Counted from the stretch's first letter, positions 44,158-52,581 are shown. The stretch: 64,000 nucleotides of DNA from JBLUOA01 sp048060095 (GCF_048060095.1 NZ_JBLUOA010000001.1:930001-994000), one strand, 5' to 3'. The notes: generated by a model from the sequence alone, not told the origin. Program-made: numbers and translations.

Positions 44158-45630
44158 ATGTTCAAACGCAAGAAAAAGCGAAGCAACTGCTGCGCAGCAA
44201 TCATCGGTGGTGGCGTCATCGGCGGCGGATGGGCCGCTCGGTTCCTGCTGATGGGCTGGGACGTGCGGGTATTCGATCCCGACCCGGAGGCGGAACGCAA
44301 GGTGCGCGAAGTGCTGGGCAATGCACGGCGGTCCTTGCCGGGGCTGAGTGATGTCGCGATGCCCGCCGAGGGCAGCCTGTGGTTCTGCGAGACTCTGGAA
44401 GATGCCGTCAACAGCGTCGATTGGGTTCAGGAAAGCGTGCCGGAACGGTTGGAGTTGAAGCACAAGGTCTATCGGCAAATTCAGGACCATGAGGCCGGGT
44501 CGGTGATTATCGCATCCTCGACATCCGGCTTTAAACCGTCGGAGTTGCAAGAGGGTGCGCGCGATCCCGAGGCGATCATGGTCGCGCATCCGTTCAACCC
44601 GGTTTACCTGCTGCCGCTGGTCGAGCTGGTGCCGGGAGAGGCGACGCATCCGAACTTTGTCGAAGCCGCGAAAGAGGTGCTAACCGGGATAGGCATGTAT
44701 CCTCTGCATGTGCGCAAGGAAATTGACGCCCATATCGCTGATCGGTTTCTGGAAGCCGTCTGGCGCGAGGCGTTGTGGTTAATCAAGGATGGTATCGCCA
44801 CGACGGAGGAGATCGACAACGCGATCCGCTATGGCTTTGGCCTGCGTTGGGGGCAGATGGGGTTGTTTGAAACCTACCGCGTTGCCGGGGGTGAGGCGGG
44901 GATGAAGCATTTCATTGCGCAGTTCGGGCCTTGTTTGAAATGGCCGTGGACCAAGCTGATGGATGTGCCGGAGCTGACGGAGGAGCTGGTCGATGTAATT
45001 GCCTCGCAGTCCGATGCGCAGTCCGGTGCCTATTCGATCCGAGAACTTGAGCGTATCCGCGACAACAACCTCGTCGGGATGATGCGAGCGTTGAAGGCGC
45101 AGGATTGGGGTGCCGGGGCGCTGCTGAACCAGCAGGATGCGCGGATGCGGATGGGCGAAGGGCCACACGACAAGCCACTTGTCACCGTGGCGCGGGCGGT
45201 GCCGCTCGACTGGACGGACTATAACGGTCACATGAACGAAGCACGGTATTTGCAGGCGTTCGGCGACGCGACGGATCGGTTTATGGAGATTGTCGGCTGC
45301 GATGCGGATTACATCGCGTCGGGGGGCAGCTACTTCACCGCCGAAACCCATATTCGGCATATTGATGAGGTTCATGCGGGCGCTCGTATCCGGGTTGAAA
45401 CGACCTGTCTGCTGGGCGAGGGCAAGAAGATGCACCTGTTCCACCAGATGTTTGAGGGGGACCGGCAGCTGGCCACCGGGGAGCATATGCTGATCCACGT
45501 GAGCCTCGAGATTCGTCGCGCGTCGGTGCCGGGGGATGCGGTTGCGGAAAAGCTTGGCGCGATTGCCGCCGCCCATGCAGACTTGCCGCGCCCTGATGGG
45601 ATTGGCCGCGCGATTGGGGCGGGCAAGTGA
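44158..45630 (+). CDS. lcdH: Carnitine 3-dehydrogenase fused to a thioesterase
   Basis: 490 residues in two parts. Residues 1-325 are a 3-hydroxyacyl-CoA-dehydrogenase-like NAD enzyme with AIIGGGVIGGGWAARF as nucleotide loop and ASSTSGFKPSEL and AHPFNPVYLLPLVEL motifs typical of carnitine dehydrogenase. Residues about 340-470 form a hotdog thioesterase with DYNGHMNEARYLQAFGDATDRFM. Carnitine is oxidised to 3-dehydrocarnitine; after BKACE cleavage the fused thioesterase would release glycine betaine from betainyl-CoA. In Sinorhizobium these two activities are separate genes. GTGA overlap with the SDR gene. Confidence 0.9.
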   Translation: MFKRKKKRSNCCAAIIGGGVIGGGWAARFLLMGWDVRVFDPDPEAERKVREVLGNARRSLPGLSDVAMPAEGSLWFCETLEDAVNSVDWVQESVPERLELKHKVYRQIQDHEAGSVIIASSTSGFKPSELQEGARDPEAIMVAHPFNPVYLLPLVELVPGEATHPNFVEAAKEVLTGIGMYPLHVRKEIDAHIADRFLEAVWREALWLIKDGIATTEEIDNAIRYGFGLRWGQMGLFETYRVAGGEAGMKHFIAQFGPCLKWPWTKLMDVPELTEELVDVIASQSDAQSGAYSIRELERIRDNNLVGMMRALKAQDWGAGALLNQQDARMRMGEGPHDKPLVTVARAVPLDWTDYNGHMNEARYLQAFGDATDRFMEIVGCDADYIASGGSYFTAETHIRHIDEVHAGARIRVETTCLLGEGKKMHLFHQMFEGDRQLATGEHMLIHVSLEIRRASVPGDAVAEKLGAIAAAHADLPRPDGIGRAIGAGK

Positions 45631-46388
45631 GCCAAGGCGTTCTGATCACCGCGGGCGCGTCGGGGATCGGGCGGGCGATGGGGGATGCGTTCGCCGCTGC
45701 TGGCTGGCGCGTTTGGGTGACGGATGTCGACAGCGCCGCGCTGGATCAGGCGCCGGAAGATTGGCGCAGGACGGTCGCGGATGTCAGCGACGACAGCGCA
45801 ATGGCGGCGTTGTTCGCTGAGGTCGCGCAGGAGTGGGGCAGCCTGGACGCGGTCTGCGCCAATGCCGGCGTCGCAGGGCCGACGGCATTGGTCGAGGATG
45901 TGACACTAGACGATTGGCGGGCCTGCCTGTCGGTCACGCTGGACGGCGCGTTCCTTTCCACGAAATACGCTGCACCGATGATGAAAACGGCAGGGTCGGG
46001 AGCGATTATCCTGACTTCATCGACGGCGGGCATCCATGGCTACCCTAACCGCGCACCCTATGCTGCGGCGAAATGGGGTGTGATTGGATTGATGAAAACT
46101 CTGGCGATGGAGCTTGGGCCGTTCGGCATCCGCACCAATGCGATTTGCCCCGGAGCTGTCGAGGGGCCGCGCATGGACGGTGTGTTGGAACGTGAAGCGA
46201 CCGCCAAGGGCATGACCCGCGATCAGGTCTACGCAGGTTACGCGAGCGGCACGTCGATGCGCCGATTTGTTGAGGCGTCGGACATCGCCAACATGGCCGT
46301 GTTTCTGGCCAGCGATTCTGCGCGGCTGGTGTCGGGGCAGGTCATTGCGGTCGACGGCCACACGGAAAACCCGGACCCGAAGCCCTAG
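45627..46388 (+). CDS. Short-chain dehydrogenase/reductase
   Basis: 253 residues. Rossmann motif TAGASGIG at about 8-15, NAG in VCANAGVAG, catalytic Ser in LTSSTAGIHG, and YAAAK (Tyr-x-x-x-Lys) at about 150. Starts with GTG overlapping the dehydrogenase stop as GTGA, so it is last in the carnitine operon. Likely substrate is a hydroxy acid such as 3-hydroxybutyrate or a carnitine relative; this is inferred from position. TAG stop shares CTAG with the XRE gene. Confidence 0.88.
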   Translation: MSQGVLITAGASGIGRAMGDAFAAAGWRVWVTDVDSAALDQAPEDWRRTVADVSDDSAMAALFAEVAQEWGSLDAVCANAGVAGPTALVEDVTLDDWRACLSVTLDGAFLSTKYAAPMMKTAGSGAIILTSSTAGIHGYPNRAPYAAAKWGVIGLMKTLAMELGPFGIRTNAICPGAVEGPRMDGVLEREATAKGMTRDQVYAGYASGTSMRRFVEASDIANMAVFLASDSARLVSGQVIAVDGHTENPDPKP

Positions 46389-47245
46389 CTGATCTCGGCC
46401 CTCAGAGTTTGCAGGGTTTCCGGCAGATCGCGGGAGGAGACGCGCGCCTCCCGCACCAACCCATCGAAATGCGCGGTGATGGCGTCGATCCGCTCCTTGT
46501 CACGGAAGGCGAGGTAGTTGCTGCCAAGGTAAAGCACGGCGAGCAATGGGCCAAACACCGTAATCGGGGCTGAATAAAGCCTGCGCGCGTCGAACAAATA
46601 CACCCGCAACCGGGGGTAAAGTTGCTGATGCAGTGTCAGCAGCCAATCGATCTGACCCATCCGCACGTCGGCGGGCAGCCCGGCGTAGTATCCATCGGCC
46701 CGTGCGAAGCTTTGAAGCTCGCTGAGCGGCATGGCAATTTCGTAGTCCGATTGCGCGGACCGCATGAGTTGAAGGCGGTCTTCGGACGCGCCAATGGCCT
46801 GATCCGTCGTGCGCCCAAGATGGGGCAGATATTCCCAACGCAGCATTGCGTGGGTCTTCAGCATGTCGGGCAGAGTTGCCGGGACGTGGCGGATTTTGTA
46901 ACCCGCCGCCTCCCGGTGCCACGCGAAAATCTGTTCATCGACAAGAGCGCGGGGGGCGGCTGTCATCGTGACGGAGGCCGCGAGGAGTTCGGCAACCCGT
47001 TCTGGTCTGTCAGTCAACCCGAGTAGCCAGTCGGCAGACACGCCAAGGGCCGCGGCGCATTCACCGACCACATGGGCGTTTGGCAGGCGTGGGCCGGCAT
47101 CGGACAGCAGTTGCGATATGGTGGAACGGTCCACCCCGACCTGCCGCGCGAGCGTGCTTCGGTTGAGGTCGGACAAGCCGAGCGCTTGATCCAAACGCTC
47201 CCGAAACAGGATTGCGCGGTCTCTTTTGTCGGTTTTTTTCTGCAT
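46385..47245 (-). CDS. XRE-family transcriptional regulator
   Basis: 286 residues. N-terminal helix-turn-helix of the lambda-repressor type (LGLSDLNRSTLARQVGVDRSTISQLLSDAGPRLPNAHVVGECAAALGVSADWLLGL), followed by a C-terminal domain of about 190 residues of unknown fold that could bind a ligand. ATG 47245 is chosen because the HTH is placed correctly; the ribosome site is weak. It is convergent to the carnitine operon and divergent from the desaturase gene. Inverted repeats in the 108-nt divergent region are candidate operators, one of them ending 4 nt before this start codon. Confidence 0.85.
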   Translation of the reverse strand: MQKKTDKRDRAILFRERLDQALGLSDLNRSTLARQVGVDRSTISQLLSDAGPRLPNAHVVGECAAALGVSADWLLGLTDRPERVAELLAASVTMTAAPRALVDEQIFAWHREAAGYKIRHVPATLPDMLKTHAMLRWEYLPHLGRTTDQAIGASEDRLQLMRSAQSDYEIAMPLSELQSFARADGYYAGLPADVRMGQIDWLLTLHQQLYPRLRVYLFDARRLYSAPITVFGPLLAVLYLGSNYLAFRDKERIDAITAHFDGLVREARVSSRDLPETLQTLRAEIS

Positions 47246-47248
47246 ATG

Positions 47249-47265
47249 GTGAATATTTTCATCAC
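47249..47265. promoter_or_regulatory. Candidate operator of the XRE gene
   Basis: GTGAATATTTTCATCAC has outer arms GTGA/TCAC with an AT-rich centre. It starts 4 nt upstream of the XRE start codon, a position fitting autorepression. Confidence 0.4.
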
Positions 47266-47294
47266 TGTTGAATTTATGTTGTGTATACGCCGAA

Positions 47295-47310
47295 TTCACG
47301 GGTTTGTGAA
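47295..47310. promoter_or_regulatory. Second inverted repeat in the divergent region
   Basis: TTCAC and GTGAA flank GGGTTT. The arms contain the same GTGA/TCAC half-sites as the repeat at 47249, and it lies 44 nt before the desaturase start. Confidence 0.4.
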
Positions 47311-47353
47311 GTTGGCATAGAATTACCCCATAAAAAGAAGATCGAAGGGTAAT

Positions 47354-48310
47354 ATGAGACTTCAACAAAGCACCGGTCGGGGGCCCGGTTCGCGCACGGC
47401 TGCGCTGCCATTTGTCGAATGGCCAACATTTGGATTGATGATCGGCTGCTATGCGCTCTGGATGCTGGGCACGACATGGCTCGCCGCCGTTTTCCTGCCG
47501 CTTGGGTGGGTTGCAACCTGCGTGGCGATCGCGCTGCATTCCTCGCTCCAACACGAAGTGCTGCACGGCCATCCGTTCCGCAGCCGCCGTCTGAGTGAGG
47601 CGATGGTGTTCCCCGCAATTGGCCTTGCCATCCCTTACATGCGGTTTCGCGATACGCATCTTGCACATCACCGCGACTCTATCCTGACCGATCCCTATGA
47701 TGACCCGGAAAGCAACTACCTCGATCCTGTCGTTTGGCAGACGCTGCCGGGCTGGAAGCGATTTGCGTTGTCCTTCAACAATACGCTGATGGGGCGTATG
47801 CTGATCGGGCCGATTGTGTCGCAATGGGTCTTCGTGAAATCCGATCTGCGCAAGATCAAGGGTGGAGATCGCGCGGCGTTGGCCGGGTGGCTTTGGCATG
47901 TGCCGGGTATCGCGCTGGTTCTGACGTGGCTAATCACCGTCGGAGCGATGCCGTTTTGGGCCTATTTGCTGGCCGCCTATGGCGGGCTGTCGCTGCTGAA
48001 AATCCGTACGTTCCTAGAACATCAGGCGCATGAAAAAGCGCGGGGCCGGACAGTTGTGATCGAGGATCGCGGCCCGCTTGCCGCGCTGTTCCTGAACAAC
48101 AACTATCATGTCGTGCATCACATGCACCCGGCGGTTCCGTGGTATCGCCTACCTGCACTTTATCAGGCCAATCGCGACCGATATCTGAACCGGAACGATG
48201 GCTATCGCTATCGTTCTTACGGAGAGGTTTTCCGCCGCTACCTGTTCCGCGCGAAAGACGGCGTTGCGCATCCGTTGTGGTCGTCTGCGCCTGTGGATCG
48301 CGAGATGTAA
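47354..48310 (+). CDS. Membrane fatty acid desaturase family protein
   Basis: 318 residues with four or more membrane segments. Three histidine boxes for a di-iron centre are visible: HSSLQHEVLHGH at about 62-73, HLAHH at about 100-104, and HVVHHMHP at about 256-263. The family includes lipid desaturases, hydroxylases and ketolases, so the exact reaction is open. AAGGG lies 6 nt before ATG 47354. Divergent from the XRE regulator, which probably controls it. Confidence 0.88.
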   Translation: MRLQQSTGRGPGSRTAALPFVEWPTFGLMIGCYALWMLGTTWLAAVFLPLGWVATCVAIALHSSLQHEVLHGHPFRSRRLSEAMVFPAIGLAIPYMRFRDTHLAHHRDSILTDPYDDPESNYLDPVVWQTLPGWKRFALSFNNTLMGRMLIGPIVSQWVFVKSDLRKIKGGDRAALAGWLWHVPGIALVLTWLITVGAMPFWAYLLAAYGGLSLLKIRTFLEHQAHEKARGRTVVIEDRGPLAALFLNNNYHVVHHMHPAVPWYRLPALYQANRDRYLNRNDGYRYRSYGEVFRRYLFRAKDGVAHPLWSSAPVDREM

Positions 48311-48352
48311 GCAAGCGCTCGACACTGGCCGCGGTGGGTGTCAGAAGGCTTC

Positions 48353-49258
48353 ATGGAACTTTGGATCCCCGTCACCATCGCGGCTGCGTTTTCGCAGAAC
48401 CTGCGGTTCATGCTGCAAAAGCATCTGAAGGGATTGAAGCTTTCGACCGCCGGGGCGACATTCGCGCGGTTCGTCTATTCGGCGCCGTTGGTGGCGGTGT
48501 TGATGATCCTCTACATCCGCGCGACGGGGCAGGCGGTGCCGGAGATTCCGTCGGTATTCTGGGGTTACGCGCTGACGGGCGGGCTGGCGCAGATCCTCGC
48601 GACCATGTGTGTGGTCGCGCTGTTTTCGCGCCGGAATTTTGCGGTGGGCATCACCTTCAAGAAAACTGAAGTCGTCCAAACTGCCATCGTCGGGCTGATC
48701 GTGCTGGGCGAAGCGGTATCGCCGTGGGGTGTGCTGGCCATTGTGGTCGGCTTTTTAGGCGTTGTGCTGCTATCCGACCCACCCGCTGGCGCGTCGGGGC
48801 AGTGGTATCGTCGGATCATCAATCCGGCGGCGGGGCTTGGGCTGCTGTCAGGTGTGTTGTTTGCAATCTCAGCCATCGGATACCGGGGCGCGTCGCTGTC
48901 CCTAGGCCTGACTGACGTGGTGATGAGCGCGGGGGTCACGCTCGCCATCGTCACCGCATTCCAAACCCTGACGATGAGCGTCTGGCTCGCCCTGCGCGAA
49001 CGCGGAGAGATGTTGCGCGTGTTTCAAAACTGGCGCGTTGCGGGGCTGGTCGGGATCACCAGCATGATCGGCAGTTTCTGCTGGTTCACCGCATTCACGT
49101 TACAGAACGCGGCCTATGTCAAAGCGCTTGGTCAGATTGAACTGCTGTTCAGCTTCGCCGCCGGGGTCTTCGTGTTCAAGGAAAAGACCAGCCCGCGCGA
49201 ATTCATGGCGATGGGACTGATCGTGCTGAGTATTCTAATCCTGATCCTTGTGATCTAG
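48353..49258 (+). CDS. EamA/DMT-family transporter
   Basis: 301 residues, about ten membrane helices in two repeats. The start MELWIPVTIAAAFSQNLRFMLQKHLKGL with AGAAGG before it is preferred to the GTG 15 nt upstream. The FKKTEVVQTAIVGLIVLGEAVS part is the usual end of the first EamA repeat. Substrate unknown. Its last 24 nt overlap the 3' end of the convergent NUDIX gene. Confidence 0.85.
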   Translation: MELWIPVTIAAAFSQNLRFMLQKHLKGLKLSTAGATFARFVYSAPLVAVLMILYIRATGQAVPEIPSVFWGYALTGGLAQILATMCVVALFSRRNFAVGITFKKTEVVQTAIVGLIVLGEAVSPWGVLAIVVGFLGVVLLSDPPAGASGQWYRRIINPAAGLGLLSGVLFAISAIGYRGASLSLGLTDVVMSAGVTLAIVTAFQTLTMSVWLALRERGEMLRVFQNWRVAGLVGITSMIGSFCWFTAFTLQNAAYVKALGQIELLFSFAAGVFVFKEKTSPREFMAMGLIVLSILILILVI

Positions 49259-49963
49259 CGGACGACGCCCGGCGAGGCGCAGGAACAGGCTTTCTTCATC
49301 GCTGTTGTTGAAGAACGGAACCGTTTCGGGCGGCTGGCCGGATTTGGCGATACCAGCGACTTCGGCAAGGACGACTTCGGTGATGAAAGGCAGATCGAAC
49401 TGCCGGACCTCATCAATCGGAATCCACTGAAGCTGTGACAGCTCGTCAGAGGCGTGGGAAAAATCGTCGGGATCGCCCTGAATCGCGCCCGCATCGACCA
49501 TGAAGAACCGCGCGTCAAATCGGCGGGGGCGGCCCGGTGGCGTGATGGCGCGGAACACGAAGGTAAACCCTTCGGCGCTGGGGACATGATCCGTCGCGGC
49601 GAACGTTTCCCAATCCGGCGGCGGGGGTGTTGTCCATTGGCCGGGCTGGCCGAGGATCAGGCCCGTTTCCTCCCAAACCTCACGGATCGCAGCGGCTTGC
49701 AGGGCAGGGATCAGTGCGGCGTCAGCGTGGTCGGCCAGTTTCGCGGTACAGGCCGGGTTCAGCCCGTTGGCAAGCGGGATCGCCCCGTCGCCGTCATCGA
49801 CTGCACCGCCGGGAAAGACGAATTTGTTGGGCATAAAAGCGGCTTTTGCGCCGCGCTGCCCCATCAACACGCAAGGCCGCGTTGCCGCATCGCGCAGAAG
49901 GATCACCGTCGCGGCGTGGCGGATCGCAGTCTTGTCTATCGGACCAGCCGCCGACGATAGCAT
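49235..49963 (-). CDS. NUDIX hydrolase
   Basis: 242 residues. The Nudix box is visible but with an insertion: FPGGAVDDGDGA, then about 25 residues, then AAIREVWEETGLILG (REVWEETG core). This long form is typical for CoA-diphosphatase-like or NUDT19-like enzymes with a spacer in the box, so the substrate may be CoA or its esters. The gene is followed by the DUF983 gene upstream on the same strand with a 1-nt gap. Overlaps the DMT gene tail to tail by 24 nt. Confidence 0.85.
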   Translation of the reverse strand: MLSSAAGPIDKTAIRHAATVILLRDAATRPCVLMGQRGAKAAFMPNKFVFPGGAVDDGDGAIPLANGLNPACTAKLADHADAALIPALQAAAIREVWEETGLILGQPGQWTTPPPPDWETFAATDHVPSAEGFTFVFRAITPPGRPRRFDARFFMVDAGAIQGDPDDFSHASDELSQLQWIPIDEVRQFDLPFITEVVLAEVAGIAKSGQPPETVPFFNNSDEESLFLRLAGRRPLDHKDQD

Positions 49964-49964
49964 G

Positions 49965-50372
49965 TCAGGCTTTTCCCCCGAAGCCGTGCATTCGCTTGGC
50001 CCATTGGAAGCCGATCAATGCCCCCTTGATCCGGGGCAACAGATAAAGCGACAGCGCCACGCACCCGATTGAAAACATGATCGCCATAACAAGCGGTTCC
50101 GGGCGGAACTTCGAATAGACGATGTGGATGAACGGCGCCATCAAATGCCCCACGACAAGGATCGTCAGGTAGGCGGGGCCGTCATCTGCGCGGTGGTGAA
50201 ATAGCTCCTGATCGCAAACGGTGCAGGTGTTGTTGACCTTCAGATACCCCCGCAGCAGCGGGCCAGAGCCGCAGTTCGGACAACAGCGCCGCCAGCCGCG
50301 CCACATCGCGGGCTTCAGCGGACGATCTTCGGTTGCAGGCATCGGGGTTTGATCCAGTGCGGTGTGGGCCAT
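49965..50372 (-). CDS. DUF983 family membrane protein
   Basis: 135 residues. A zinc-ribbon-like pair CPNCG and CTVC lies at about 31-35 and 50-53, followed by two membrane helices (YLTILVVGHLMAPFIHIVY and LVMAIMFSIGCVALSLYLLP). This is the DUF983 pattern found near cytochrome oxidase or NUDIX genes. Function unknown. It is the first gene of a two-gene unit with the NUDIX gene, 1 nt apart. Confidence 0.87.
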   Translation of the reverse strand: MAHTALDQTPMPATEDRPLKPAMWRGWRRCCPNCGSGPLLRGYLKVNNTCTVCDQELFHHRADDGPAYLTILVVGHLMAPFIHIVYSKFRPEPLVMAIMFSIGCVALSLYLLPRIKGALIGFQWAKRMHGFGGKA

Positions 50373-50589
50373 CGGAGTCTCTCTGTTCGCATTCTATCGC
50401 ATCTATGTAGCGGTTTGCAGTCACGGATGAAACCTTGGCCCTACGGGCGCGGCCTCATGTCGCGTAAGCGTGCCGATTGCAAAATAAATTGCGGTGGGTG
50501 CGACGGAAAATCGACGCAGCTCCGTTTGAAGTATCAGGCACCGGAAACACAGCGGGCGCCGCGACACATGACTGAACGGAGAATACCAG

Positions 50590-51075
50590 ATGAACAGACT
50601 TTTCGTGCGAACCGGGATCACCATGCTATTGGCGGTCGGAGTGACGGTTGCACTGACCACGCTTGCAGAGGCCCGCGACGGCCATCGCGGCAGAATGCCG
50701 ACGTTTGAAACGCTCGACACGAATGACGATGGGTCGATCACCATGCAGGAAGTGCTGGCGCATCGCGCCTCGCGGTTTGAAAGCGCCGATACCGATGGCG
50801 ACGGGCTGCTGAGCGCGCAAGAGCTGAACGCCCGCGCGCAGGACCGGCTGCGGGAACGGACCGCCCGGATGATTGAGCGGCGCGACACCGACAATGATGG
50901 GTTTCTGAGCGCCGAGGAACTCTCGCCACCCGAAGGTCGGGAAGGCCGCATGTTCAACCGCATGGACGCGGATGAAGACGGCGCGATTTCGAAAGAGGAG
51001 TTTGAAACAGCCACCGAAAAACGGCGCGGGCGACATCGGGGCCACGGACGGCCCGCCGAGTCGACCACAGAATGA
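50590..51075 (+). CDS. Secreted four-EF-hand calcium-binding protein
   Basis: 161 residues with a signal peptide (about 1-29, ending LTTLAEA). Four EF-hand loops are readable: DTNDDGSITMQE, DTDGDGLLSAQE, DTDNDGFLSAEE and DADEDGAISKEE, each with Asp at positions 1, 3, 5 and Glu at 12. The tail is basic (KRRGRHRGHGR). Periplasmic calcium buffer or sensor; the sigma-factor gene follows 75 nt later in the same direction. ACGGAGA is the ribosome site. Confidence 0.9.
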   Translation: MNRLFVRTGITMLLAVGVTVALTTLAEARDGHRGRMPTFETLDTNDDGSITMQEVLAHRASRFESADTDGDGLLSAQELNARAQDRLRERTARMIERRDTDNDGFLSAEELSPPEGREGRMFNRMDADEDGAISKEEFETATEKRRGRHRGHGRPAESTTE

Positions 51076-51150
51076 GAACGCGGTTGGGCGGGCTGATCGC
51101 AGGCCCGCCCAATTGCCGGACACACATGGTTGCTTTAGGCACGATATTTG

Positions 51151-51735
51151 ATGGACATGGCACATGACGCGGAAAGCGACCTGTCGGATGAGGCGTTGCT
51201 GCTGCTTTACGGCGGCGGAGATCGCATGGCCGCGCAGCACCTGACGCGTCGGCTGACTCCGCGTATGCTGGGCTATGCGACGCGGGTGCTTGGCGACCGG
51301 GCAGAGGCTGAGGACGTCGCGCAAGAAGCAATGCTGCGCCTTTGGCGGATCGCGGAGGATTGGCGCGCGGGCGAGGCGCAGGTCACGACGTGGCTGTATC
51401 GCGTGGTGGCCAACCTGTGCACGGACCGCTTGCGCAAACGGCGCCCCGTCGCGCTGGATGAGATAGCGGAGCCGATTGATGGTTCGGCAAGCGCGGCGCA
51501 GCAGTTGCAGCACGGCGCCCGGCTGAAAGCGCTTGATGCAGCGCTTTCCGAATTGCCGGAACGCCAGCGCCAAGCGGTCGTGCTGCGCCATATTGAGGGG
51601 TTGTCGAACCCCGAAATTGCGGCTGTTCTGGGCGTCAGCAGCGAAGCGGTCGAAAGCCTGACGGCGCGCGGCAAGCGGGCCTTGACGGCGCATCTTGCGG
51701 GACGAAAGGCAGAACTGGGGTTTGAGGATGACTGA
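51151..51735 (+). CDS. ECF-type RNA polymerase sigma factor
   Basis: 194 residues. Region 2 reads MLGYATRVLGDRAEAEDVAQEAMLRLWR with the DVAQEA core, followed by VTTWLYRVVANLCTDRLRKR; region 4 is LPERQRQAVVLRHIEGLSNPEIAAVLGVSSEAVESLTARGKRAL (helix-turn-helix). It lacks the extra regions of primary sigma factors. ATG 51151 was taken; TTG 51148 and ATG 51157 are alternatives, ribosome site weak. Overlaps the next gene by 8 nt, which is typical for sigma/anti-sigma pairs. Confidence 0.92.
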   Translation: MDMAHDAESDLSDEALLLLYGGGDRMAAQHLTRRLTPRMLGYATRVLGDRAEAEDVAQEAMLRLWRIAEDWRAGEAQVTTWLYRVVANLCTDRLRKRRPVALDEIAEPIDGSASAAQQLQHGARLKALDAALSELPERQRQAVVLRHIEGLSNPEIAAVLGVSSEAVESLTARGKRALTAHLAGRKAELGFEDD

Positions 51736-52093
51736 CACATCGAAACCAAAATCGGATGGCGATCTTGACGCGCTGTTTGATCTGGCGCGGGCGGAAAAGC
51801 CCGAGGCGGATGCAGGATTATTGGCCCGCGTTCAGATGGATGCTGATTGGGTGCTTGCGGGACGGGCCCGGCCTGTCCCAGCGCCGAGGCGTCGATTTGC
51901 CGGTATTTTCGCGGCGTTCGGGGGCTGGCCTGCCGCCGCCGGGATGGCCGCGGCGACCTTGGCCGGGGTTTGGATTGGGATTGATCCACCAGCCTCGGTG
52001 AGCGCGCTTGGCGTCGACTTTCTGTCAGATCAAAGCGATGCCTATTTTGGCGAGCTTTATCCCGATCTGACCCAGGCGTTGAGCGAGGGGTAA
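51728..52093 (+). CDS. Probable membrane anti-sigma factor
   Basis: 121 residues. A polar N-terminal part (about 1-50, with DLDALFDLARAEKPEAD) is followed by one hydrophobic segment at about 58-80 and a short periplasmic tail. No family motif is recognised; the anti-sigma role is inferred from the 8-nt overlap with the ECF sigma gene, the single membrane pass and the following sensor-like gene. Neither a zinc-binding anti-sigma motif nor Cys residues are present. Confidence 0.65.
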   Translation: MTDTSKPKSDGDLDALFDLARAEKPEADAGLLARVQMDADWVLAGRARPVPAPRRRFAGIFAAFGGWPAAAGMAAATLAGVWIGIDPPASVSALGVDFLSDQSDAYFGELYPDLTQALSEG

Positions 52094-52095
52094 TC

Positions 52096-52581
52096 ATGAC
52101 CACAGACCCGAAAAACACCCCTGAACCGCCCACACCGCGCCCGTCGCAGTGGTGGAAGGTTGTCTTGGCGATTTCCTTGTCGCTGAACCTATTGATCGTC
52201 GGGGCTTTGGCAGGTGCCGTCTGGCGTCAGGGCCGCGCGCCGGATCGGGCTGAGGGGCGGGATGTCGGAGTCTTACCGCTGTTCCTGGCGCTGCCCCGCG
52301 AGGATCGCCGTGGCATCCGGGCAGAGATTGAACGGGGGTTGGCCGCCGAACCCTCCGTGCCGGATGCTGGCGGGCCGACCTTGGTTGAAGCATTGCGGCA
52401 AACGCCGTTTGACCGCGAGGCGGTTGAAGCGCTGTTTGAAAAACACGGTGCGCGGCAGGAGGTTCGGCACCGCGTCGGGCAGCGTGTGCTACTGGACCGG
52501 ATCGGGGAAATGAGTGATGCGGATCGGGCGGCATATGCCGACCGGCTGGAAAAGAGGCTAGAGGGGCGCAGACGCCGCTAG
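52096..52581 (+). CDS. Periplasmic heavy-metal-sensor-like membrane protein
   Basis: 161 residues. One N-terminal membrane segment (VVLAISLSLNLLIVGALAGAVW, about 20-41) anchors a helical periplasmic domain of the CnrX/CpxP-like type (LPREDRRGIRAEIERGL). The His and Met metal ligands of real metal sensors are not obvious. It starts 2 nt after the anti-sigma gene, so sigma, anti-sigma and sensor form one transcript. Stop shares CTAG with convergent pleD. Confidence 0.72.
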   Translation: MTTDPKNTPEPPTPRPSQWWKVVLAISLSLNLLIVGALAGAVWRQGRAPDRAEGRDVGVLPLFLALPREDRRGIRAEIERGLAAEPSVPDAGGPTLVEALRQTPFDREAVEALFEKHGARQEVRHRVGQRVLLDRIGEMSDADRAAYADRLEKRLEGRRRR

